Made by a program: the position numbers and the translations under genes
Source of the DNA: CAWCOU01 sp963797335
GTDB lineage: Bacteria > Pseudomonadota > Gammaproteobacteria > JAURND01
Length of the DNA stretch: 64,000 bases
Assembly (NCBI GenBank): GCA_963797335.1
Contig: CAWCOU010000008.1
Location: 1 to 64,000, forward strand
Direction: 5' to 3'
Notes under the pieces: model-generated
What the model was told of the DNA's origin: nothing
Database searches by the model: none
The model's input: only the letters and a program-made list of their open reading frames with translations
Part shown: positions 53,512-62,958 of the stretch, piece after piece
Layout: every line of letters begins with the position of its first letter
Position numbering within the stretch: position 1 is the stretch's first letter

Positions 53512-54024
53512 ATGAAGAAAAAGCTTATGAACAAAGACGCCATAATAAAATTATTGAATTTGAAAAAGCACTTAGAAGGCGGCTATTTTTCCGAAACCTA
53601 TAGTTCGCCGTTACTTTCAAGTGAAGGCAGAAATATAATGACATCCATATATTACATGCTAACTAATAATGAACCTGTCAATTATTTTCACCTCAATAAA
53701 TTTGATATAATCCATTACTATCATTTAGGAAGCCCAATAACTTATCGAATGATAAATAATGAAGGGTTTCTAGAGAAATTTACTTTAGGTCCAGATGTAA
53801 CAAAGGGCCATATGCCACAGTTATTGATAAAGGGGAATAATTGGAAATCCGCCGTACTTGAACATGGAGAGTTCTGCTTAATTAGCGAAGTTATGGCTCC
53901 CGGTTTTGATCTTTTAAATAATGAAATTGCCACCCAAACAAGGCTAAAAAATCTTTTCCCAAAGTTATACAAGCAAATAGTTCCGTACATTAAGCCAAAT
54001 AACGATAACCCAAGCTTATATTAA
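53512..54024 (+). CDS. Cupin-fold protein of the DUF985 type
   Basis: About 170 residues. The conserved HLEGGYFSETYSS start, SIYYMLTNNEPVNYFHLNKFD and the HYYHLGSPI block match the DUF985/YML079w cupin family. The start is uncertain: ATGs at 53512 and 53527 are both possible, and a TTG further upstream extends the frame. The family has no established reaction; a sugar-nucleotide or small-molecule isomerase role has been suggested for relatives. AT content matches the two genes upstream. Confidence 0.75.
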   Translation: MKKKLMNKDAIIKLLNLKKHLEGGYFSETYSSPLLSSEGRNIMTSIYYMLTNNEPVNYFHLNKFDIIHYYHLGSPITYRMINNEGFLEKFTLGPDVTKGHMPQLLIKGNNWKSAVLEHGEFCLISEVMAPGFDLLNNEIATQTRLKNLFPKLYKQIVPYIKPNNDNPSLY

Positions 54025-54164
54025 AAAAGCTTGACAAACTGCGTCCAACTCATTACTGTTCTATAGATTTTTCAAGGCTAAACGGCCAGGACAACTTGTC
54101 ATGTCTCTTTAAGACAACTGCAATCATCATAATCTTGACAAGCTCACTTTTGTTGAAAAACCCG

Positions 54165-55466
54165 ATGAACTTAAGAAAATTCTTTACTAATACTAGGAAT
54201 TTCATTAAACATGTGCTTGCAGATGGCACCGAGAAATCTTCACATCAAATAATTCCTTTTGGATTGCTCGGCGTACTCACAATCGTCCCCTTTTACTTTG
54301 TTAATCTAACTTTAGCCCAAGGAGCATATGAAAATCTAACCTTGCGAATCATAGGAAGCGCACTATGCCTCCTACTTACTTTAAAGAATTATTGGCCCGA
54401 TAAATTTAAAAAACTTCTTCCTTTCCTCTGGTATTTGACACTTTTATATATTTTGCCATTCTTTTTTTTATTCATGTCTTTAAAAAATAACATGTCGACC
54501 ATGTGGCAAATTAATATGGTTCAATTGGTCCTTTTTTTAGCCTTACTTGTTGACTGGATTAGCTTTATCTTACTCGTTCCTCTTGGATTTTCTTTTGCCT
54601 ATATTGGCTATGCTATTTCTACTCAACAGTTTCATTTGACGAGCCAGCAACAAAATGGCTTAGTTCCTTTCATTTTTTACACTACCATATTCGCTTTATT
54701 CTCAAGAAACAATCAACGAATAGAGCAAGAGAAAATTCAAGTCATGCGTTCGTTAAGTGCTAGTATCGCCCACGAACTACGAACCCCCCTGCGAACCATA
54801 AATTCCTCCATTGAGGGAGTCAAGCATTTTTTGCCACAGTTATTGCAAAGCTACGAGCTAGCCAAAAGGAATGATTTGCCGGTTGATTATATAAGTCCTC
54901 TTCAGTATGAATCGCTGTTAACTGCTTGTGAGCATATTGAATCGGAGACGGAGTCGGCTTTTACGGTGATTGGGATGTTGCTAACGAATGTGGGGCAGCA
55001 TCAGGTGGGTACGGGGGATTTTACGGCAGTGTCTATTGAGCAATGTGTGGATCATGCATTGCAACGTTATCCATTTGATATTAATGAAGCACAGTTAGTG
55101 CATTGGGAAAATGAGGGGGATTTTCAGTTTTGGGGGAATGAGTTGTTGTGTATTCATGTGCTTTTCAATTTGCTTAAGAATGCGTTGTATTATATTCGGG
55201 TAGCGCGGCGGGGGGATATTCATATTTGGCTTGAGAAAGGCGATAAGTTTAATGTGTTGCATTTTAAGGATACCGGGAAAGGTATTTCTGCTAGTGTTTT
55301 GCCGCACATTTTTGATCGTTTTTATTCTAAGACGCAGCATGGGTCGGGGATTGGGTTGGCTTTTTGTAAGATGGTGATGACTAGTTTTAAGGGGGATATT
55401 AAATGTCAGTCGCGTGAAGATGAGTTTACTGAGTTTTTGTTGTATTTTCCGGTTATAGAGAGGTGA
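54165..55466 (+). CDS. Sensor histidine kinase, CqsS/LqsS-like
   Basis: A 433-residue membrane kinase. The N-terminal six-helix sensor has YENLTLRIIGSALCLLL, FLWYLTLLYILPFFFLF and SLKNN, closely resembling the alpha-hydroxyketone sensors CqsS (Vibrio) and LqsS (Legionella). The kinase core has SIAHELRTPLRT (His203), NLLKNALYYI (N box), KDTGKGIS and GSGIGLAF. No receiver domain is fused, as in LqsS and unlike CqsS. The ATG at 54165 is chosen by length; a TTG 23 codons upstream is open. Codon use changes midway, with the C-terminal half G/T-rich. Confidence 0.85.
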   Translation: MNLRKFFTNTRNFIKHVLADGTEKSSHQIIPFGLLGVLTIVPFYFVNLTLAQGAYENLTLRIIGSALCLLLTLKNYWPDKFKKLLPFLWYLTLLYILPFFFLFMSLKNNMSTMWQINMVQLVLFLALLVDWISFILLVPLGFSFAYIGYAISTQQFHLTSQQQNGLVPFIFYTTIFALFSRNNQRIEQEKIQVMRSLSASIAHELRTPLRTINSSIEGVKHFLPQLLQSYELAKRNDLPVDYISPLQYESLLTACEHIESETESAFTVIGMLLTNVGQHQVGTGDFTAVSIEQCVDHALQRYPFDINEAQLVHWENEGDFQFWGNELLCIHVLFNLLKNALYYIRVARRGDIHIWLEKGDKFNVLHFKDTGKGISASVLPHIFDRFYSKTQHGSGIGLAFCKMVMTSFKGDIKCQSREDEFTEFLLYFPVIER

Positions 55467-55613
55467 GCTTTTAGGAGGGGGGTGGTTCCCCGTTTCGAGG
55501 ATAACTGCGTCAGATTAGATTTTTTGTGCATCCAGCAAAAGGACTACATCTTTAGGGTTCTTTGCATGTTGTAATAGGTGATTTGAACCTTGGTTACCCG
55601 ATGGAGATGGGCT

Positions 55614-55943
55614 GTGCAACATCCTCGAAATACTGATGAGTATAAAAATACGGTATTAATTGAAGCGACTATCGCGAATGATGCGATGTTATTGACGAAA
55701 TTACTGGCAAATGGGGCTGATCCTAATTTTGTGGAGGATTATGCGGGGGTTACGGCTTTGCATCATGCGGCGGATCGGGGCTGTTATGAGGCGGCGTTGG
55801 TATTGCTCACGGCTGGGGCTGAGATTAAGGAGGAGAATTTATTTGGGATTACTCCTATCCAAGTGGCTAAAAATCAGCAACATCACCGTCTGGTAGATTT
55901 GTTTAGTAAATTTTTACGTATCTATTCTGAGATTGCGCAATAA
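55614..55943 (+). CDS. Small ankyrin-repeat protein
   Basis: A 109-residue protein of about three ankyrin repeats: LLTKLLANGADPNFVED, GVTALHHAADRGCYEAALVL and LLTAGAEIKEENLFGITP. A GTG at 55614 has GGAG seven bases upstream and is preferred over a TTG eight codons earlier. No signal peptide. It sits between the sensor kinase and the response regulator on the same strand, so it may be part of that signalling unit, or an effector-like insertion. Confidence 0.75.
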   Translation: MQHPRNTDEYKNTVLIEATIANDAMLLTKLLANGADPNFVEDYAGVTALHHAADRGCYEAALVLLTAGAEIKEENLFGITPIQVAKNQQHHRLVDLFSKFLRIYSEIAQ

Positions 55944-56107
55944 TTGGATTTCATGGCGTCTAATTTGCTAGTTAATTGCAAATTTACCGCTGGGCTTAAC
56001 TCTTCTGAGAGTCTCCGTGTTTAATCTTTACCGTAGATATTGATCTTCGCAGCCAAATCAGGCAATGTAAGGCCCACCCTGAAACTCGAATAAAACAGGA
56101 GAGCCTG

Positions 56108-57142
56108 ATGATGGAAAAACACCAAATACCCGTTTGCTATTTCCCAACGACTGTTCTTTTTGTTGACGATAATCGTCATTTTCTGCAGAGCTTACCCTTA
56201 CGTCTAGACCATCACCATATATTACCTAAGCTTTATTCGGACCCCCATAATGCCTTGCAATTTTTAACGGTTGATTACCAGATACAGTCTTTTATTCACC
56301 GCTGTTTTCTTCAAACAGGGGAAGAAACCGGGAATTTTCACAGTATTGAGATCAATGTAAACGCGATTCATCAAGAAATATATAATGACGCTCGTTTTCA
56401 GGAAGTTTCCATGATGGTGGTGGATTATTCCATGCCGGGATTAAATGGCTTAGAACTCAGTCGTAAGGCGAAAGAGCATAACCCGCGCTTGAAGATTTTA
56501 TTATTGACGGGGGAAGCGGATGAAAAATTGGCGGTCAGGGCGTTCAATGACGGTCTGATCGACAAGTTTCTGCGTAAAGATACGCCCGATTTTCACCAAG
56601 ACCTTAATGACGCTATTCAGGAATTACAGTACCAATATTTTAACCATTTGACCGAGTTGGCCTTTGACGGCCTGATTACCGAAGCTAACTCTTCCCTGGC
56701 CTGTTTACGTGATCCCGCTTATATTAAATTGTTTTCAGATCTCATTGCTAATCATAAAATCGTCGAATATTATCTCACCGATACCTGGGGTAGTTTTTTA
56801 TTGTTAGATTTTCAAGGTAAGCCATTTTGGTTGGCGTTTAAAAACGACCAGGGCATGGAAGATGCTTACCAAGTCGCCTTTCATGCCGATGAGGCCTTCC
56901 CCGATGATTTATTAGCGGCGATGGAAAAGCGAGAAAAAATTCTTTGTCAGCATGAAAATACCCTCTACGACGATCCCAAAGAAGCAGAACAACGGTTATT
57001 CCCAGCTCAACGCTTGCAAGGAAAAGAAACGTATTATTATGCATTAATTAAAGATCCCCAAGTATTTGAGGTCGAGCCTAAAAAAATTTTCTCTTGCCGT
57101 CAATACTTAGACACACTTACTCATGAGGTAGATACTAAATAA
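56108..57142 (+). CDS. Response regulator with unusual receiver and output (LqsR-like)
   Basis: A 344-residue protein. The receiver begins TVLFVDDNRHF and has the phospho-acceptor Asp106 in MMVVDYSMPGLNGLEL, then LLLTGEAD and the conserved Lys in DKFLRK. The spacing from the acidic pocket to Asp106 is about 84 residues, roughly 40 longer than normal, so an insertion is present. The C-terminal 180 residues form no DNA-binding domain that I recognise. AGGAGAG precedes the ATG. LqsR of Legionella also has a nonstandard output domain. It overlaps rdgC by one base (TAATG). Confidence 0.75.
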   Translation: MMEKHQIPVCYFPTTVLFVDDNRHFLQSLPLRLDHHHILPKLYSDPHNALQFLTVDYQIQSFIHRCFLQTGEETGNFHSIEINVNAIHQEIYNDARFQEVSMMVVDYSMPGLNGLELSRKAKEHNPRLKILLLTGEADEKLAVRAFNDGLIDKFLRKDTPDFHQDLNDAIQELQYQYFNHLTELAFDGLITEANSSLACLRDPAYIKLFSDLIANHKIVEYYLTDTWGSFLLLDFQGKPFWLAFKNDQGMEDAYQVAFHADEAFPDDLLAAMEKREKILCQHENTLYDDPKEAEQRLFPAQRLQGKETYYYALIKDPQVFEVEPKKIFSCRQYLDTLTHEVDTK

Positions 57143-58068
57143 TGTGGTTCAAACAAGCTCAAGTATGGCGATTTCAACCGGCTCTCACTCTCGACACATT
57201 TAAATTAATTGAATTATTACAACCCCTGGCATTTTCGGCCTGTTTGCCAAGTTTTCGCGCTAGCTTTGGTTGGGTAGCGCCGTTCGGCGAAGACCCTAAC
57301 CAGCTGGTTTATGCAGCGAATGGCTTTCAGATGATTTGTCTGCAGTGGGAAGAAAAAATATTGCCCTCAGCCGTGGTGAGGCAAAGGTTACATGAGCAAG
57401 TAAAAGTGCTGGAGGCGCAACGGGGTCAAAAAGTGTCTTCAAAAGAAAAACAACGCTTGAAAGAAGACATTATTGCGGTGATGTTGCCCGTTGCTTTTAC
57501 GAAATTAACGCGCGTCTATGCTTATATTGACCCAGCTAACCAACAACTCATCATTGCTTCGGTCAGCCAGAAGCGGATTGAGGTATTTTTTGAGTTTTTA
57601 AAAAAATCATTGCCGGATATGCATTTTCAACTGATCGCCAATGAACGGTTATCTTCGCTGCTCACGCATTGGTTGCTGCATGAGAATTACCCGGATCGAT
57701 TTGCTATTGGTCAATCTTGTGTACTAAGAGATCCTAAACAACCCGGGCGGGTGATTCGCTGTCAAAAACAAGATTTGTCGGCTAATGCGATTCGTTTAAT
57801 TATTCAAGATAATTGTGCGGTGCAGCAATTGGCATTGTCTTGGCAAGGCGTTGATTTTGTTTTAAACGACGATGGTTCTCTACGCAGCATTAAATTTCAG
57901 GCCGAACTGCTGGAGTCTTTGAAAGAGCATCAAGTGGAAACTGCCGAACAACAGTTCGATGCAGATTTTGTGATGATGACCGGATCTTTTCGGGCCTTGT
58001 TCCAAGAATTATTTGCCAGCTTTACTCATCCTTCTCACGCGGCAGAACCCACATTGATCTCAGCCTAG
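57142..58068 (+). CDS. rdgC: Recombination-associated protein RdgC
   Basis: A 308-residue RdgC, a ring-shaped DNA-binding protein that limits RecA loading. N-terminal MWFKQAQVWRFQ and FRASFGWVAPFGEDPNQLVY, and the RLHEQVKVLEAQRGQKVSS-like region, are family marks. It is translationally coupled to the response regulator upstream by a one-base overlap, which is unusual for rdgC. Confidence 0.93.
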   Translation: MWFKQAQVWRFQPALTLDTFKLIELLQPLAFSACLPSFRASFGWVAPFGEDPNQLVYAANGFQMICLQWEEKILPSAVVRQRLHEQVKVLEAQRGQKVSSKEKQRLKEDIIAVMLPVAFTKLTRVYAYIDPANQQLIIASVSQKRIEVFFEFLKKSLPDMHFQLIANERLSSLLTHWLLHENYPDRFAIGQSCVLRDPKQPGRVIRCQKQDLSANAIRLIIQDNCAVQQLALSWQGVDFVLNDDGSLRSIKFQAELLESLKEHQVETAEQQFDADFVMMTGSFRALFQELFASFTHPSHAAEPTLISA

Positions 58069-58100
58069 AACATTGAGATTAAAAATCCCTGGAAGTAGAT

Positions 58101-58125
58101 TCCTTCTCCCCTTGTGGGAGAAGGA
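58101..58125. repeat. Dispersed hyphenated palindrome, copy 3 (inverted)
   Basis: Arms TCCTTCTCCC and complement around CTTGT, the reverse-complement loop of copies 1 and 2, followed by GTTTTCTT. It lies between the convergent rdgC and purA genes and may also serve as a terminator. Confidence 0.85.
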
Positions 58126-58187
58126 GTTTTCTTGAGATAGCTCTGGGACAAGCCGTGGGACGACGTGCAAGTAGTTACCCAGGGTTT

Positions 58188-59498
58188 TCAAATAATTGAA
58201 CCCACGCCGGTTAAGGGGTGGCGGATCACAATCGTGTCTTCTCGGTCTGGACCGGTGGAGATGAGATCAATGGGTACGCCTAGTAATTCTTCCAAACGCT
58301 TTAAATAATCTTGCGCTTTTGTGGGTAAATCACGCCAGGTTTTTACGCCGAAAGTAGATGACTGCCATCCGGGAATTTCTTCATAAATCGGTTCGCATTG
58401 TTGAAAGATTTCGGTGACGATGGGTGGGGTTATTAATACTTCGCCTTGGTAGCGATAGCCCACGCAAATCTTAATGATGGGGAATGTGTCCAGCACGTCT
58501 AGCTTGGTAACACACAATCCGGAAAGGCTGTTGATCTGGCAAGAGCGGCGCATGGCAACGGCATCGAACCAACCACAACGTCGAGGGCGGCCGGTTACCG
58601 AGCCAAATTCTTGGCCACGGCTGGCCAATTGCTGGCCCGAATCATCTTTTAATTCCGTGGGGAAAGGGCCAGCCCCTACGCGCGTCGCATAGGCTTTCGT
58701 TAATCCGAGTACGTAATCAAAGTATAAAGGGCCCAAGCCGCTACCGGTGGCAGCGGCACCGGCGGTGGTATTGGAAGAGGTGACGAAAGGATAGGTGCCA
58801 TGGTCGATATCCAGATACGTGCCTTGTGCTCCTTCGAACAACAGGTTGCCGCCGTTTTGATGAATAGCCGCGAGCATGGCGGTCACATCGGTCAATAATG
58901 GCCTTATTTTTTCAGCGGCTGCCAATAGATCTTCTAATACAGCTTCGTAGGGAATCGCTTCGACATGATAATAATGAACCAACATGAAATTATGGTAATC
59001 GGCAATTTCTTTTAATTTGTCGGCAAAGCGGGATAAATCTTGCAAATCTCCTAAGCGCAAACCACGTCGGGCAATTTTATCTTCGTAAGCGGGGCCTATG
59101 CCACGGCAGGTAGTGCCTAGGGCGGCTTGGCCTTTGGCTTTTTCTCGGGCTTGATCTAAGGCCACATGATAGGGCAATAACAGACTACAAGCCTCGCTAA
59201 TATGTAAGCGTTGCGAAACCGGCACGCCTTTTTCTTCCAGCTCCATAATTTCCGTGACTAAGGCACTGGGTGATACCACCACGCCATTGCCAATGAAGCA
59301 TTGTATGCCTGGGCGTAGAATGCCCGACGGCAATAATCGCAAAATGGTTTTTTTTCCTTCAACCACCAGGGTATGACCGGCGTTATTTCCGCCCTGGAAA
59401 CGAACCACGCCGTTGGCGTGATCGGTTAACATATCCACAATTTTTCCTTTACCTTCATCTCCCCATTGTGTACCAACGATGACGATATGTCTGCTCAT
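58188..59498 (-). CDS. purA: Adenylosuccinate synthetase
   Basis: A 436-residue enzyme that converts IMP to adenylosuccinate. GTQWGDEGKGKIVD at the N-terminus, the GNNAGHT block, FEGAQGTYLDIDHGTYPFVT and VTGRPRRCGWFDAV are diagnostic. It lies three bases downstream of hflC, in the usual hfl-purA order. Confidence 0.98.
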   Translation of the reverse strand: MSRHIVIVGTQWGDEGKGKIVDMLTDHANGVVRFQGGNNAGHTLVVEGKKTILRLLPSGILRPGIQCFIGNGVVVSPSALVTEIMELEEKGVPVSQRLHISEACSLLLPYHVALDQAREKAKGQAALGTTCRGIGPAYEDKIARRGLRLGDLQDLSRFADKLKEIADYHNFMLVHYYHVEAIPYEAVLEDLLAAAEKIRPLLTDVTAMLAAIHQNGGNLLFEGAQGTYLDIDHGTYPFVTSSNTTAGAAATGSGLGPLYFDYVLGLTKAYATRVGAGPFPTELKDDSGQQLASRGQEFGSVTGRPRRCGWFDAVAMRRSCQINSLSGLCVTKLDVLDTFPIIKICVGYRYQGEVLITPPIVTEIFQQCEPIYEEIPGWQSSTFGVKTWRDLPTKAQDYLKRLEELLGVPIDLISTGPDREDTIVIRHPLTGVGSII

Positions 59499-59501
59499 AG
59501 A

Positions 59502-60404
59502 TTAATGTCTGCCTGTGCTTGTGGATGGTAGCTGATTAAAGTATTTTAAAAACTCACTGTCAGGGGTCAATAGAATTAAATCGCTTTTGGAGGAGAATGC
59601 ATTTTTGTATGCTTCCAGACTGCGGTAGAACGCAAAGAATTCAGGATCTTGGCTATACGCTGCCGCATAAATCTGCGCGGCTTGCGCTGTGCCTTGCGCA
59701 CGCAAATCGGCGGCTTTGGCCATGGCATCGGCCACTTTTATCGTGGCCTGCCCATCGGCAGTGGCTTTGATGCCTTCGGCCATGGCTCGACCTTCAGAGC
59801 GGTATTGGGTCGCCACTTGCTCACGCTTGGTGCGCATGCGGCTAAACACCGATTCACTCAGTTCTTTGGGTAAATCGATACTCTTGATACGGACATCGGC
59901 GACAAAAATACCTAAATTTTTAGCGATGTCGTTCGCGCTGTTTTTTAGAATCGCTAAAATATTCACCCGTTCGCCTGAAACCATTTCCGTCAGCGTCCGT
60001 TGACCGAAGGCGGTGCTCAATTCATCATTCGCTTGTTGCTGTAGCAAGGTTTCGGCGCGACTGGGGTCATTACCAATGCGTTGGTAGTACAGTGGCAAAT
60101 CTTCCACTCGCCATTTGATGTAGTAATCGACCAACACGTATTTCTGGTCTTGCGTTAAAATACGTGAGGATTGCACTCGCAACGTTTGTAAACGAACATC
60201 AAATTTTCGGACTTGATTAATCAGTGGCCATTTAAAATGTAAACCCGGATTAAATATGATCGGTTTACCATTTGCTGTCACCATTTCGCCTAATTGTAAC
60301 AACACGGCGCGCTGCCCTTCACCCACGGTAAAAAAACTACCGGAAAGAAAGATGAGCACTGCAATCACAATCACCCACACTCCCGTTTTTAGCGCATTAT
60401 TCAT
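59502..60404 (-). CDS. hflC: HflC, regulator of FtsH protease
   Basis: A 300-residue SPFH/band-7 protein with one N-terminal membrane helix (VWVIVIAVLIFLSGSFF) and the band-7 core GEGQRAVLLQLG...NPGLHFKWPLI. Forms the HflKC cage around FtsH. It overlaps hflK by four bases. Confidence 0.96.
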   Translation of the reverse strand: MNNALKTGVWVIVIAVLIFLSGSFFTVGEGQRAVLLQLGEMVTANGKPIIFNPGLHFKWPLINQVRKFDVRLQTLRVQSSRILTQDQKYVLVDYYIKWRVEDLPLYYQRIGNDPSRAETLLQQQANDELSTAFGQRTLTEMVSGERVNILAILKNSANDIAKNLGIFVADVRIKSIDLPKELSESVFSRMRTKREQVATQYRSEGRAMAEGIKATADGQATIKVADAMAKAADLRAQGTAQAAQIYAAAYSQDPEFFAFYRSLEAYKNAFSSKSDLILLTPDSEFLKYFNQLPSTSTGRH

Positions 60405-61573
60405 GGCTCATCTCCCCGAGTTGGGTAACCGCTACGGACAGAGGCAGCCGCCGCACTGGTCACACTGGGACTGACTGGCTGGCTGGCATTCGAGGTTGTC
60501 GTCAATGGGTTGATTACAGCGGCTTCGGTATTGCCGACCATTCCAGCACTTAATTTGTCCAAGGGTAAATAATACATGGGATTGCCACCTTTTTGTTCTA
60601 CCAATACTTTGCTGGTTTTACTCAAAATCGCTTCCATCGCGGATATATAAAGCCGGTCGGCCATCATGCGGGAATTTTTACGGTATTCCGGTAATAAAGC
60701 GATATAACTTGCCGTTGCGGCCTTCGCTTCTTGCACCACACTCTGCTGATAGGCTTTCGCTTCTTGGGTAATGCGCGCGATTTTACCTTGCGCTTCCGAA
60801 TCTATTTTTTTGGCATACGCTTCTGCGGTGTTTTTGTAGGATTGCTGATCTTCCCGTGCTTTTGTCGCATCATCAAAGGCGGGGGTCACTTCTTTGGGAG
60901 GAGAAATGGGTTGTAATGTCACCTCGGTGACCGTTAAACCTATTTTATAGCTGGCCAATATCTGCTGTAACAATGTGGTGACTTGTTCACGCACTTGGGT
61001 TCGGCCGGTGGTTAATAAATCATCCAGCACATTATGGCCAACCACTTGTCTTAACGCACTGGCCGTGGCTTGTTCTAAGCTAATATTCGGTTCCACGACA
61101 TTGAATAAATAATCACGGGCATTGGCGACATGGTACCAAACGTTGACCGACACGGAGACAATATTTTCGTCTTTGGTGAGCATATCTGAAGCGTAATTCA
61201 CGCTGTAAATATGCTGCACATTCACTCGTTGCTCGGTCTCTATGATGGCGGGCAGCCAGTGCAGGCCAGGTTCTGCGGTGTAAGCGTATTGACCAAACCG
61301 CTGCACGACGGCACGATCGGTCGGGGGAACAATGTAGATCCCCGATAATGCCCAAATGATAATGACGGCAACGACGATCAAACCAATAAAAAAGGCGCTG
61401 GCTGTACCCGGGCGTGGTTTTTCTCCGCTGTCTTTACTTTTGCTGCCACCGAACATAGCCCATAGTTTGTTTTTGTATTGACGCAGCAAAGCGTCCAAAT
61501 CAGGTGGTGCCTGCGGTTTATTTTTATCTCTTCCCCACGGATCTTTGTTTTGATCAGATGGATTCCACGACAT
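60401..61573 (-). CDS. hflK: HflK, regulator of FtsH protease
   Basis: A 390-residue band-7 protein. The N-terminal hydrophilic segment MSWNPSDQNKDPWGRD is typical, followed by a single helix (FIGLIVVAVIIIWALSGIYI) and the SPFH domain (PPTDRAVVQRFGQY, EPGLHWLPAI). An AGGAG site lies nine bases before the ATG. Partner of HflC. Confidence 0.96.
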   Translation of the reverse strand: MSWNPSDQNKDPWGRDKNKPQAPPDLDALLRQYKNKLWAMFGGSKSKDSGEKPRPGTASAFFIGLIVVAVIIIWALSGIYIVPPTDRAVVQRFGQYAYTAEPGLHWLPAIIETEQRVNVQHIYSVNYASDMLTKDENIVSVSVNVWYHVANARDYLFNVVEPNISLEQATASALRQVVGHNVLDDLLTTGRTQVREQVTTLLQQILASYKIGLTVTEVTLQPISPPKEVTPAFDDATKAREDQQSYKNTAEAYAKKIDSEAQGKIARITQEAKAYQQSVVQEAKAATASYIALLPEYRKNSRMMADRLYISAMEAILSKTSKVLVEQKGGNPMYYLPLDKLSAGMVGNTEAAVINPLTTTSNASQPVSPSVTSAAAASVRSGYPTRGDEP

Positions 61574-61668
61574 ACTCTTTTTTCTCCTTCACCAAGTAAC
61601 GGATCGTTTCACTTTAATTTGTTTCTCACTATCGAGAGCTTAGCATTCCCAGCCGCCTTGCTTCAACC

Positions 61669-62958
61669 CTACTCTTCGGTTGTATCCAGGTCACGTCTCC
61701 CTAATAATTTCTCATACGAGGATCGAGATAGTCGTATAAAAAGCGTTGAGCTGCCGTCGGGCGCTTGTTGCTCTGACACGACGGCATGGGCGGCGTATAA
61801 TGCCGCGCGCAGTTTCCCTTCTTCCGGTAACAGGCGAATTTTTTGGTTTACCCAAGCCTGGCTTAATTTTTCTACTAAGGCTTGTTTTAATAAGGGCAAG
61901 CCCTCACCGGTTAAGGCCGAAAGCCAAACTCGGGTCGGTTGGCCGTCTGCATCACGATCCAGGTGCGGGGAAGTTTCCGGTGATAAATCCACTTTATTAT
62001 ACACTTGCAATTGCGGAACTTGGTCGGCACCAATTTGAGTTAATACGTGGTCGACTTCCTCCATGAACAATTGTCGCTCAGTATGGTGAGCGTCGACCAC
62101 ATGGATTAACAGATCGGCCAGGCGCGTTTCTTCCAGCGTGGCGCGAAAAGCATCCACCAAATCATGCGGTAAGTCGCGAATAAAGCCTACTGTGTCGGCA
62201 ACGACAACTGGCCCTATCTCGGGCAGGTCAATGCGTCTTAAGGTTGGGTCTAGCGTGGCAAATAATTGGTTGGCAATAAATACTTTTGCCTCGGTGAGCG
62301 CATGGAATAGCGTCGACTTGCCAGCATTGGTATAACCAATCAGCGATACGGTGGGAATCTCGGTACGCCGACGAGCGCGACGGCTTAACTGGCGTTGTTT
62401 ACGAACTTTTTCCAGCCGCTCTTTAATCAACTTGATACGGTGGCGTAGTAAACGCCTATCCACTTCCAATTGGGTTTCGCCGGGGCCACCACGCAGACCA
62501 ATACCGCCTTTTTGTCGTTCGAGGTGGGTCCAACCGTGAACTAAACGGGTGGAGAGGTATTGTAATTGTGCTAACTCAACCTGTAATTTACCTTCGAAGG
62601 TGCGAGCCCGCTGACCAAATATATCTAAAATTAATTCGGTGCGATCGAGAACACTGCAATTCTGAAATAACTGCTCTAAATTACGTTTCTGGGCAGGAGA
62701 CAATACGTGGTTAAATAGAACCAAGCGAGCGCCTGTTTCTTTGACACTTTGTGCGATCTCTTGCGCTTTACCACTGCCAACAAAATATTTTGGATCGGGG
62801 GCGCTACGCATACCTTTGATAATGGCCAGCGGTGTAGCCCCGGCGGATAAAGCCAGTTCACGAAATTCAGTTAAATATTCTTCCTCGTGCACTTGATGGA
62901 AATCGATGTGCACGAGGATAGCGGGCTCCCTCCCTAACGTATCAGGAGTTGTTGACAC
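61669..62958 (-). CDS. hflX: GTPase HflX
   Basis: A 429-residue ribosome-associated GTPase that splits stalled ribosomes. N-terminal RSAPDPKYFVGSGKAQEI, the GGIGLRGGPGETQLEVDRR helical region and G motifs GYTNAGKSTLF, VADTVGFIRDLP and NKVD (VYNKVDLSP) are clear. The only start giving a full N-terminus is a GTG at 62958, which lies inside the left arm of an inverted repeat and has a poor ribosome site. The C-terminal extension is somewhat longer than in minimal HflX. Confidence 0.95.
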   Translation of the reverse strand: MSTTPDTLGREPAILVHIDFHQVHEEEYLTEFRELALSAGATPLAIIKGMRSAPDPKYFVGSGKAQEIAQSVKETGARLVLFNHVLSPAQKRNLEQLFQNCSVLDRTELILDIFGQRARTFEGKLQVELAQLQYLSTRLVHGWTHLERQKGGIGLRGGPGETQLEVDRRLLRHRIKLIKERLEKVRKQRQLSRRARRRTEIPTVSLIGYTNAGKSTLFHALTEAKVFIANQLFATLDPTLRRIDLPEIGPVVVADTVGFIRDLPHDLVDAFRATLEETRLADLLIHVVDAHHTERQLFMEEVDHVLTQIGADQVPQLQVYNKVDLSPETSPHLDRDADGQPTRVWLSALTGEGLPLLKQALVEKLSQAWVNQKIRLLPEEGKLRAALYAAHAVVSEQQAPDGSSTLFIRLSRSSYEKLLGRRDLDTTEE

